Assembly: GCF_021462225.1 (NCBI RefSeq)
Contig: NC_061816.1
Location: 3,257,249-3,321,248, forward strand
Direction: 5' to 3'
Source of the DNA: Girardinichthys multiradiatus
Lineage: Eukaryota; Chordata; Actinopteri; Cyprinodontiformes; Goodeidae
DNA: 64,000 bases
The notes beneath the pieces were generated by a model that saw nothing but the letters and a program-made list of their open reading frames with translations, made no database searches and was not told the DNA's origin. The number at the start of each line of letters is the position of its first letter. Position 1 is the stretch's first letter. Positions 55,309 to 64,000 of this stretch are shown here, piece after piece. Both the position numbers and the translations under genes were made by a program.

Positions 55309-56529
55309 CCCTCACCGGTCACTTTATTAGGTACACCTCTCTAGCTGCTTGTTAACACAAATTTCTAATAAGCCAATCACATGGCAGCAACTCAATGCAT
55401 TTAGGCATGTAGACAAAGTCAATATGATCTGCTGCAGTTCAAACCAAGCATCAGAATGTGGGAAAAAAGGTGAGTTAAGTGACTCTGAACGTGGCATGGT
55501 TGTTGGTGCCAGACGGGCTGGTCTGAGTATTTTAGAAACTGCTGATCTGCTGGGATTTTCACGCCCTACCATCTCTAGGGTTTACAAAGAATGGTCCGAA
55601 AAAGAGAAAATATCAAGTGAGCGGCAGTTCTGTGGGCGCAAATGCCTTGTAGATGCCAGAGGTCAGAGGAGAATGGCCAGACTGGTTCGAGCCGATAGAA
55701 AGGCAACAATAACTCAAATAACCACTCGTTACAACCAAGGCATACAGAAGAGCATCTCTGAACGCACAAGACGTTGAACCTTGAGGCGGATGGACTACAA
55801 GAGCAGAAGACCACACCGGGTGCCACTCATGTCAGCTAAGAACAGGAAACTGAGGCTACAATTGGCACAGGCTCACCAAAATTAGACAATAGAAGATTGG
55901 AAAAATGTTGCCTGGTCTGATGAGTCTCGATTTCAGCTGCGACATTCGGACATTAGGGTCAGAATTTGGCTACAATAACCTGAACGCATGGATCCATCCT
56001 GCCTTGTATCAATGGTTCAGGCTGGTGGTGGTGGTGTAATGGTGTGGGGGATATTTTCTTGGTACACTTTGGGCCCCTTAGTACCAATCGAGCATCATGT
56101 CAATGCCACAGCCTACCTGAGTATTGTTGCTGACCATGTCCATCCCTTTATGACCACAGTGTACCCATCTTCTGATAGTTACTTCCAGCAGGATAACGCG
56201 ACATGTCATAAAGTACGAATCATCTCAGACTGGTTTCTTGAACATGACAATGAGTTCACTGTACTCAAATGGCCTCCACAGTCACCAGATCTCAGTCCAA
56301 TAGAGCACCTTTGGGATGTGGTGGAACGGGAGATTTGCATCATGGATGTGCAACCGACAAATCTGCAGCATCTGTGTGATGCCATCATGTCAATATGGAC
56401 CAAACTCTCTGAGGAATGTTTCCAGTACCTTGTTGAATCTATGCCACCAAGGATTAAGGCAATTCTGAAGCCAAAAGGGGGTCCAACCCGGAAGTAGCAA
56501 GGTGTACCTAATAAAGTGGCCAGTGAGTG
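55309..56529 (+). mobile_element. Tc1/mariner-type transposon, DD36E family (C), defective
   Basis: ~1.22 kb with inverted ends (left CCTCACCGGTCACTTTATTA, right reading ACCTAATAAAGTGGCCAGTG) and flanking TA (55307-55308, 56530-56531). Short termini and spacing of catalytic residues set it apart from families A and B. It lies just upstream of the ZNF-2 exon, antisense to it, probably in an intron. Confidence 0.9.
55466..56497 (+). pseudogene. DD36E transposase with three in-frame stops
   Basis: One continuous frame from ELSDSERGMVVGARRAGLS (HTH region, then GFSRPTISRVYKEW) to KPKGGPTRK. It has TGA 55775-55777, TAG 55883-55885 and TAA 55976-55978 but no frameshift. Catalytic motifs: AWSDESRFQL (~55,915), YFQQDNATCHK (~56,180) and SPDLSPIEHLWD (~56,285). 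Counting 36 residues between second Asp and Glu gives DD36E. A few reversions would reopen it, so it is a fairly young corpse. Confidence 0.88.
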
Positions 56530-56531
56530 TA

Positions 56532-57074
56532 TGTTAAAACATGCGGCTCAGATGTTAGAGATGTGCTACTACTTCTAGCGTCACTGTGAGTAACCATGTT
56601 GACAAGAAAAATGAAACACTGATTTTAGTTTTGTCAAACTGTTACTGTTCATACTTCACATAGAAAATTCAAATTTTTTACAACAATTTGTCCTCTAATA
56701 TTTACTGTGACCTCCAAGATTTTGTTCCCTACAGACATTCAATTACGTCCCTCAAAATCTATAAAATGTTGGTCATTGTTTTTGGTCCCTTGAGTAAATA
56801 TCTGGTAAGATGTTTGTTGTTGTAGAGCAGTTGTGTCCACATTTGTGACACATGGAAAAAAAATGACCAGCATGTAATTGTCCCTCTGAATCTTGTGTGC
56901 AAAGCAGCCCTGCAACTATTGTCATTGGCCTTATGTATTTTGTATAATAAGGTCAGGTCAGAGGGCATGTTTTAACCTCACATAATGAACCCTGGACGCT
57001 GTTTCAGGCACACATGAACACCTTTTTGGTCATAACACTGGTACAATCACACAGAAAAAGTTGGTGCAAAGATA
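56532..57074. other. Noncoding, no recognised feature
   Basis: AT-rich. The minus-strand frame 56,759-56,968 has no family features. Confidence 0.35.
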
Positions 57075-58370
57075 TCAAAGTGTGAAGACATGTAGTCCTG
57101 ACCTGGAGTCATTTATCATAAACTGTAAACCGTTTTATTCACCAAGGGAGTTCTCATCCTCGTTGGTGTTTATATTCCACCTGAAGGCTCCATCAATGAG
57201 GCAGAAAGTCATCTAGCTGTGCAGATAACAGATGTGGAGAAAAAACATCCTGACTATCTCATCATTGTTCTTGGGGATTTTAACAGAGCAAACCTCTTCA
57301 ATGAACTTTCCAAATACAGACAGCACATTAAGTGTCCTACCAGAGAAAAACATTCTGGAAAACTGATACACAATTATAAAGGATGCATATCACGCAGTCA
57401 CCAGGGCTGCTTTGGAACTTTCTGACCACCTTCTGGTCCATCTCATCCCAACCTACAGGCAGAAATTAAAAACTTCCAAACCAGTTGTTCGGACTGTTAA
57501 GAAGTGGACTGATGAGTCAAAGCAGATGTTTCAGGCCTGCTTTGACAGCGCAGATTGGACTGCTTTTGAAACTTCAGCCACAGACTTAAACCAACTCACT
57601 GATGTGATGACATTATACATCAGCTTCTGCGAGGACATGTGTGTGCAGACCAAGACCTTCTACACTTACAATAACAGCAGACCTCGGTTCCCTTCAGATC
57701 TGATGAAATTGCACACAGAAAAGGAAGCAGCTCACAGCAGTGGAGACCAAGCCCTATGGACGTCATGACGCTTTGCACTCTGGGATTGCTGCAATCATTT
57801 TGTCGGTGGAAACACCGGCGTCGCTAACAGAATCTACAGCATTTGGAGACAGTGATATCTCAAAAAAAATCTGGTCAGTTAACAGGCTCGACCCATACAA
57901 ACACACTGAGTGGACCAGCAACTTAAATTAGCTTCCAGAGGTAAAGTTACCAAACATGTTTGGTTGCCTTGTATGTGGAGTGAGTGCAATTCCGAAATTA
58001 CATGTCCCAGGAAGCTCAACTGCAGTTTACAAACGGAAGGGTGCAGGATCTTCAGATTTACTGAGTAAGTCACCTAAACACTGTTGTTCTCACTAAGGTA
58101 CATGCAGATAACATGTACACAAAAACATGTCTCCCAAACAACGTTTCTTAGCCCACTACACAGCCATGAAAATGACAGTTATAGACGCAACAAAACATTC
58201 CCATTTTATCATTCCCATTTTAACAAAACAGCACAGATCCAACTAAATGCCCGCCACTACTTGCGTCTTCCACCGCTATATCCAAAATGCATTGCGCGGC
58301 TGATGTCACATTCCCAAGCCCTATAAGCAGGCCAAGAACAAACTGACCAAGAAGATCAAGAATAAAGAAT
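57075..58370 (+). repeat. LINE fragment (endonuclease to RT linker), interrupted
   Basis: Broken frames show CSPDLESFIINCKPFY and SPREFSS (~57,090-57,155), VYIPPEGS, the endonuclease motif LGDFN (~57,270), LSDHLLVHLIPTYRQKLK (~57,415-57,470), KKWTDESKQMF, CEDMC and TYNNS. After a 556-bp insertion the text resumes as KQAKNKLTKK (~58,325-58,360). Same family as 3.6-4.45 kb. Truncated before the RT proper. Confidence 0.78.
57758..58313. mobile_element. 556-bp insertion in the LINE with 11-bp target duplication
   Basis: CCAAGCCCTAT occurs at 57747-57757 and 58314-58324. Removing one copy and the 556 bp restores continuity of the LINE reading text. The ends (GGACGTCATGACGC and, inverted, GAATGTGACATCAGCC) are only loosely complementary. 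There is no poly-A tail. Duplication size and lack of coding suggest a non-autonomous DNA transposon (Mutator-like range 8-11 bp). The class is inference. Confidence 0.7.
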
Positions 58371-58482
58371 AAAAGTAACATGAGGTTACAAAAGTTTTAG
58401 CACTCATGGGAAAAAGCGTAGGTCATACCTCCAGTGAGGACTTAGTGACAATGCGAAAGAGACGTTGTACTTTGTTTATATA

Positions 58483-60091
58483 CAGGTCCTTCTCAAAATA
58501 TTAGCATATTGTGATAAAGTTCATTATTTTCCATAATGTCATGATGAAAATTTAACATTCATATATTTTAGATTCATTGCACACTAACTGAAATATTTCA
58601 GGTCTTTAATTGTCTTAATACGGATGATTTTGGCATACAGCTCATGAAAACCCAAAATTCCTATCTCACAAAATTAGCATATCATTAAAAGGGTCTCTAA
58701 ACGAGCTATGAACCTAATCATCTGAATCAACGAGTTAATTCTAAACACTTGCAAAAGATTCATGAGGCCTTTAAAACTCCCAGCCTGGTTCATCACTCAA
58801 AACCCCAATCATGGGTAAGACTGCCGACCTGACTGCTGTCCACAAGGCCACTATTGACACCCTCAAGCAAGAGGGTAAGACACAGAAAGAAATTTCTGAA
58901 CGAATAGGCTGTTCCCAGAGTGCTGTATCAAGGCACCTCAGTGGGAAGTCTGTGGGAAGGAAAAGGTGTGGCAGAAAACGCTGCACAACGAGAAGAGGTG
59001 ACCGGACCCTGAGGAAGATTGTGGAGAAGGGCCGATTCCAGACCTTGGGGGACCAGCAGAAGCAGTGGGCTGAGTCTGGAGTAGAAACATCCAGAGCCAC
59101 CGTGCACAGGCGTGTGCAGGAAATGGGCTACAGGTGCCGCATTCCCCAGGTCAAGCCACTTTTGAACCAGAAACAGCGGCAGAAGCGCCTGACCTGGGCT
59201 ACAGAGAAGCAGCACTGGACTGTTGCTCAGTGGTCCAAACTACTTTTTTCGGATGAAAGCAAATTCTGCATGTCATTCGGAAATCAAGGTGCCAAAGTCT
59301 GGAGGAAGACTGGAGAGAAGGAAATACCAAAATGCTAGAAGTCCAGTGTCAAGTACCCACAGTCAGTGATGGTCTGGGGTGCCGTGTCAGCTGCTGGTGT
59401 TGGTCCACTGTGTTTTATCAAGGGCAGGGTCAATGCAGCTAGCTATCAGGAGATTTTGGAGCACTTCATGCTTCCATCTGCTGAAAGGCTTTATGGAGAT
59501 GAAGATTTCATTTTTCAGCACGACCTGGCACCTGCTCACAGTGCCAAAACCACTGGTAAATGGTTTACTGACCATGGTATCACTGTGCTCAATTGGCCTG
59601 CCAACTCTCCTGACCTGAACCCCATAGAGAATCTGTGGGATATTGTGAAGAGAACGTTGAGAGACTCAAGACCCAACACTCTGGATGAGCTAAAGGCTGC
59701 TATCGAAGCATCCTGGGCCTCCATAAGACCTCAGCAGTGCCACAGGCTGATTGCCTCCATGCCACGCCGCATTGAAGCAGTCATTTCTGCAAAAGGATTC
59801 CCGACCAAGTATTGAGTGCATAACTGTACATGATTATTTGAAGGTTGACGTTTTTTGTATTAAAAACACTTTTCTTTTATTGGTCGGATGAAATATGCTA
59901 ATTTTGTGAGATAGGAATTTTGGGTTTTCATGAGCTGTATGCCAAAATCATCCGTATTAAGACAATAAAAGACCTGAAATATTTCAGTTAGTGTGCAATG
60001 AATCTAAAATATATGAATGTTAAATTTTCATCATGACATTATGGAAATAATGAACTTTATCACAATATGCTAATATTTTGAGAAGGACCTG
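58483..60091 (+). mobile_element. Tc1-like transposon, family A, copy 4, one nonsense codon
   Basis: 1609 bp, TA at 58481-58482 and 60092-60093, with ~205-bp terminal inverted repeats as in copy 3. The termini differ from copy 3 at only a few positions by eye. Structure complete. Confidence 0.95.
58811..59815 (+). pseudogene. Tc1 family A transposase with a single TAG
   Basis: Same length and frame as the intact copy, and all DD34E residues are present. One TAG at 59336-59338 replaces the CAG of copy 3, just after KEIPKC. There are a few missense differences (HKATID, GDQQKQWAES, GAKVW). Without the stop it would be open from end to end. Confidence 0.93.
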
Positions 60092-60169
60092 TAAATGCTG
60101 CATAGCTCCCTAAGACCACATTGTGAAAACCTGTCTGAAAGTATGGTGTTGATTCTTTTGTGAAGCCCA

Positions 60170-60555
60170 TAGGATTTTGTGAAATCCTATGCATAGGATT
60201 AATGAGTTGTCAGTTGAGTTAGAAAATCTTACTGCTTTATCTGCGGAAGGTTTTACTGTTCTGACCAAGGAGCAGCAGGATATAAGAACTATGAGTTTGC
60301 AAAATATAATGGCTTTTGGATTACCTGTTAGCTGAAAAGGGTGGTGTTTGTCATTTAATTGGAGAACAATGTTGCAATTTTATTCCTGATGGGTCTAACA
60401 ACATGATAAGTATCCATGATAAATTACAGGAGTTGCTGACAACTCAACAGAAAGAAAATATGGGTTCCTCTTGGAATCCTTGGTCCTGGTTCATTACTGG
60501 TGGTTGGACATCCTGGTTAATAAAGATTGGAGTAATTCTTTATTTTTCTTTTTGA
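60170..60555 (+). pseudogene. Retroviral env transmembrane-subunit remnant
   Basis: The 3' part of env: a heptad-like helix (LSVELENLTALSAEGF, ~60,206-60,253), then the C-x6-CC disulphide motif of class I retroviral TM proteins (GGVCHLIGEQCC, ~60,343-60,378), a second helix, and a hydrophobic membrane anchor ending LIKIGVILYFSF-stop. A one-base change in a T run at ~60,314-60,317 shifts the frame between the first helix and the disulphide loop. The surface subunit and pol are absent. TM proteins mediate membrane fusion. This copy is broken. Confidence 0.78.
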
Positions 60556-60680
60556 TTTTTATGTTTCTTTTAAAGTGTTGTATATAATTTTTTCTTAGTT
60601 GTACTTTGATTATAATCCTGGGTGATGGTTTTGTAGAATTTTCCTTTAGTTGTGATTATCTTGTAATCAGAAGAAAGGAG

Positions 60681-61115
60681 TGTAATGGAAAATTATTTTA
60701 AAGTGCTCTAAAGTGCTATGACCTTCCATTTACCTCTCTCCTCTGACCTCTGTGTTTTAATACTTAAGAGTAGATGGACTCTAAATTCAAATGCTGGAGA
60801 GTTTTAGGGTTAACACTCCCTGAAGTGCTGTATCTCAAGGTATGGTAGATGGGTGCTCTCATAAATAACCTAGTTACCTCTGACCCGGGGTGGGGTCTAG
60901 GGGCTATATTTCCAAACTCTTTCAAGTTGAGATAACACCCACATACTGCTATAAATACTGTCTGTAATTTCTATTAGGGGCTCTGCTTCTCTGACTTGCT
61001 CAGTGACAGTCTTCAAATGCTGTATGCCTTTGAATAAACTTATAAAGACAAAGTCCGGTCTTTCTCTTGTTAATGAGTTGACTTCTCTCCCGCTTTGATA
61101 AGAAAATCCACAACA
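60681..61115 (+). repeat. Retroviral 3' LTR (435 bp)
   Basis: A polypurine run AGAAGAAAGGAG (60,669-60,680) directly precedes TGTAATGG. The LTR ends CCACAACA, with TGT...ACA ends. A TATA box (CTATAAATACTG, ~60,948) and AATAAA (~61,033) are at sensible spacing. It belongs with the env remnant just upstream. Different in sequence from the 17.5-kb and 40-kb LTRs. Confidence 0.82.
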
Positions 61116-61124
61116 CATCTTTTA

Positions 61125-61823
61125 GGCCCTGACCCAATACCCACACTACACCCTACGCCCCTCTATGAAGTGTTTACTTTGTACAAGTGCATGTAAGGGT
61201 TGAAGGGCGCAGGTTACAAGCGTGCAAAATTGGAGAATTGAGACAGTAGGGGTTACATCATCAACTTGCACCTCTGCACGGTAACTGAAACATCAAAACC
61301 AGCGCTGTTTTTACAGTCTTGCTGCTAAAAAACATATTTCAAAACTGCAACAAGCAATTGTTTTGAGGAGAAGAAAGTGCAGGAAGCGATGGAGGCTTAT
61401 ACACCAGACTCTCACCGCACCAGTGTTTGTTTGAAAGGTAACTTCAGTGTTATGGCCTAATGACTGCCCAGACTCCCTCTGAACCCAGTGGTTTCTTACA
61501 ATGTTGAGCCTGGAAAACCAGTAAAAAATATATATTTGTCGGCTTGCTGTCTAAAGTTTATGCAGTTCTTATTATTCTGATTTGATGGCTGGTTACGTTG
61601 ACGGTTGTGATTGGTTTTTGCTCAGAACGTCATCTGCAGCAGTGAATTGTGGGTAATATCTAAGCATCTAAGCGGACTTCGCCAAAGGGCGGATGTGGGG
61701 CACAAAGGGGGCGGGGCTAAGGACCACTCTGGAGAATTGGGACACACTACGCACTCGAACCCATCAACGGGAACGCGCAATTCAGGGACACAAGGGTTGA
61801 AGTGCGAGTATTGGGACAGGGCC
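61125..61823. mobile_element. PIF/Harbinger-like MITE (699 bp)
   Basis: The inverted ends start GGCCCTGACCCAATACCCAC on the left and GGCCCTGTCCCAATACTCGC on the right (reverse complement), similar over ~38 bp. TTA is duplicated at 61122-61124 and 61824-61826. TWA duplications of 3 bp and GGCCCTGTCCCAATA-style ends fit Harbinger non-autonomous elements. No transposase inside. Confidence 0.78.
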
Positions 61824-61826
61824 TTA

Positions 61827-63043
61827 GTGTCAATGAAGCCGAGACGAGCCGTTTCATCTCATTCCATCTCAGCATGATTGGGCTTCATGATTTAGCATGG
61901 ATAAACCATAACCCAATGCTAAACAGACAGAGGACCATTATCACTTGAACCAATAATTCTGGGTGGGGTGGCAATCAGAGGCAGAGCAGCTGTGGGGTGC
62001 CTAGTTCTTGTGTGTGGGCGGCTCTAGGGTATCTGTGGTTTTCCACAGGATCCAGAGATCCACTTGGGCTGCTTAGTCTGCACTTGTAGTGTTGGCTAAA
62101 TTTTTTGTTGTCCGAATCCTTTTGGTTTTTATTCTGCAATTTTAAAAACCAGCAACAAAACAGAACTCCCCACTATCACTAGAGTCTGTTATGTGGGAAT
62201 ATTGGTTACTTATTCAGCTACAGTGACGACAGAAACAAAGCTTTAAGCTAGCTTTCTTTCAACAGTGATAAGATATGCAACTTGCTCTACAATAAACGTA
62301 TTTATCTGAAGTAAGCAGCAGACACATTGGCACCGTCTTTGGGGAGGCGGTTGGGAGGGTTTCCTCCACCAGCTGCACCTCTATGGTGCATTCAAGTACA
62401 AACTGTACACTGAATTGTTAATATTAAAAAACTTCAATGCATTAAAACTTTTTTTGGTTATTAAATATCAGCATAATCTTATGAAAACATTCCTAAACAA
62501 CATTGACCATTATCATGTGTTTTTATTGTATTATGAATATATTAATAGACAGACTCAAGTTAAATCTCCAGTCAGGTCTATGCTGCCGACTTTTAGAAAC
62601 ACTAGAATGTACTGATAAAATCAGATGAAAAATCTAAACATTTTTCTTCACTGTTGAATAAAGTAAAAACTTTTATACATTTATACGCTTGTTTGTCCTG
62701 AATGAAACGCAGTGAATCATGACATTTGTGTATCGTTACTAAATTACTGTTAGAAGTCAAGTAGTTTTACACAAATACAATATAAATGCCTAATGAGATC
62801 ATTTTAATTTTGCTTATTACATGAAAAACAATGTGTTCCATCACAGGATTAGGTTTGCTAGCCCAGATATGTACTGTATGTATATATGTATCATTCATTT
62901 AATAAAGTCAACTCTGAAACTAGAGAAACGTCTCATTTCTTCCTCCTTTTGTGAAGCTAATCTACTTTTGATCATAAAAGACAACCAGATGCACCAGACT
63001 GTTAGCTGCCAGACAGGAGACACACACACAAACAAATCCTTAC
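61827..63043. other. Noncoding; likely intron sequence at the right end
   Basis: No gene or repeat recognised. 62,400-63,043 is AT-rich and follows the donor of the minus-strand zinc-finger exon, so it would be its intron. Confidence 0.35.
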
Positions 63044-63217
63044 TCTTGATAGGAGCTGCAGTTAATGGAAACCTGGTATCAGTCTCCTCCTTCACAGTGA
63101 GCTGTTCTCCTTCCTGACTGGTCCAGAGTTCCTCCTGTTCCTCCTTTATCTGGAGGGGCTCTGGCTCCTGCTGATCCACATCAGGACTCTGTTCTTCAGG
63201 AGCCTCTTCTTTAACAT
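63044..63217 (-). CDS. Isolated N-terminal exon of a zinc-finger gene (ZNF-3, partial)
   Basis: 174 nt between acceptor GCCAGCAG and donor GTAAGG, encoding DVKEEAPEEQSPDVDQQEPE, LQIKEEQEELWTSQEGEQL and TVKEETDTRFPLTAAPIKS. This is the acidic N-terminal module of the same family as ZNF-1 and ZNF-2. No finger exon follows before the retroviral and Tc1 elements on the minus strand. The next minus-strand fingers are ZNF-2, which has its own such module. It may be a gene fragment, or a first module spliced to ZNF-2 across 8 kb. I favour a fragment. Confidence 0.65.
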
Positions 63218-64000
63218 CTGCTGGCAGTTTGTAGGTAGAGATTGTTCTTATGAATATAGCACAGAGACCAGAAATAAACACATTTAGTCATTTAGTGCAG
63301 TGATAAGAAAAAGGAGACATAATTTATCATAAACCAACAACTAGTTGTTCCTTAAACAATCCTTCAATGTGTGAAATATGCATCAAGCGGCATTAGTGGA
63401 CAGTTTCTGAGGGAAATCCATCAGAACCCATGAGATCTATTCAATTTTATGATTAGTTGTAGCTTTAAATATTAAGTATCACTTTTATATCAGTGAGAGT
63501 TATTATTCAATGATGGGAACACGTGTTACTCCATGCTTGTGGCTTTATGTTCAGAATATTTGACATGCAAACGATAGTTTAATATGCACTGAAGGAGCTC
63601 TCTCTACATCAGCAACAAGAAGATTACAGAACAGTTTCTGGTTATTTTATTGAACTTCATATTCAGTGAGATGTCTTGTCCTAAACTAGAGGTCTGTCAC
63701 CTTTACAATAAAAAGAGCAATTTTTGCCCTCAGTCCAGCTACATAAAACTAATTTAAAGACACAAATCTTACATGACCTTTTGAAAAAGACAACTTATAA
63801 TTTCTGATAAATATCTACTATGTTAAAATGTGTTTTAATTTTTAAGAACCTATTTTATTTTTAGGTTCTAAAATAATGAGGAAAAAAAAAAGAGGATGGA
63901 CACATTTTCCTCTATTGGATGTTGATATTTGTGGAAAATTATGTAAAAACATCACATAGTTTCTAACCTGATGACAAGAAAAATAAATGTTAGGAAAAGT
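63218..64000. other. AT-rich noncoding to the window end
   Basis: It would be intron upstream (minus strand) of the ZNF-3 exon. No further exon recognised. Confidence 0.35.

Larger units (their letters stand above)
58373..60107 (+). repeat. Short repeat R, split by Tc1 copy 4
   Basis: 58,373-58,482 plus 60,092-60,107 form one ~125-bp unit matching 17,868-17,989 in reverse. The split is exactly at the TA used by the transposon. Confidence 0.85.

Overview
The window is vertebrate nuclear DNA, almost certainly from a teleost. Genes are split by GT-AG introns. The coding families are fish-type NLR (FISNA-NACHT-LRR-B30.2) and acidic-N-terminus C2H2 zinc-finger proteins. Most of the remainder is transposon sequence typical of ray-finned fish (Tc1-like elements, tRNA-headed SINEs, CR1/L2/Rex-like LINEs, Ty3/gypsy, endogenous retroviruses). 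A percomorph/atherinomorph such as a killifish relative is my guess, not something the sequence proves.

Layout. 0.6-2.6 kb holds a C2H2 zinc-finger gene (+, 17 finger units). 3.3-12.8 kb is repeats: a SINE-like repeat, a LINE fragment (-), a decayed Tc1-like copy, and a retroviral solo LTR with a 4-bp target duplication and a second Tc1 family nested inside it. 12.8-17.9 kb is a 5'-truncated endogenous retrovirus (protease, RT, RNase H, integrase, 3' LTR) joined to an orphan Tc1 end. 18-24.9 kb is mostly unannotated noncoding DNA, with tRNA-like units at 22.5-23.2 kb and a SINE. 24.9-38.2 kb (perhaps to 39 kb) is a complete NLR gene on the minus strand. Ten coding exons join in phase and give a predicted 1107-residue protein. 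39.5-44.3 kb holds an LTR with a tRNA-Tyr-like primer site, a truncated Tc1 copy and an integrase fragment. 44.6-50.6 kb is an interspersed repeat interrupted by a 3.05-kb LTR-like element (TAGA duplication) and by a Tc1 copy whose 334-residue DD34E transposase is intact. 50.9-53.2 kb holds gypsy and LTR fragments. 53.6-55.2 kb is a second zinc-finger gene (-), with a DD36E Tc1-type element just upstream. 57-61.8 kb is a LINE interrupted by a 556-bp insertion with an 11-bp duplication, a fourth Tc1 copy in a short repeat, a retroviral env-TM and LTR remnant, and a Harbinger-like MITE. 63.0-63.2 kb is an isolated zinc-finger-gene N-terminal exon (-).

How the genes may relate. The NLR gene is probably a cytosolic innate-immune receptor. 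The zinc-finger genes belong to a rapidly duplicating DNA-binding family of the kind that often targets retroelements. An NLR, several C2H2 genes and dense retroelements in one neighbourhood recall the NLR/zinc-finger-rich arm of zebrafish chromosome 4. That parallel is inference. I found no bacterial-type operon, CRISPR array or classical RNA gene. The most useful new observations are the nested insertions that date one another, the intact Tc1 transposase with IR/DR termini, the empty-site paralogue of one Tc1 insertion, the 11-bp-duplication insertion, and the changing zinc-finger arrays.
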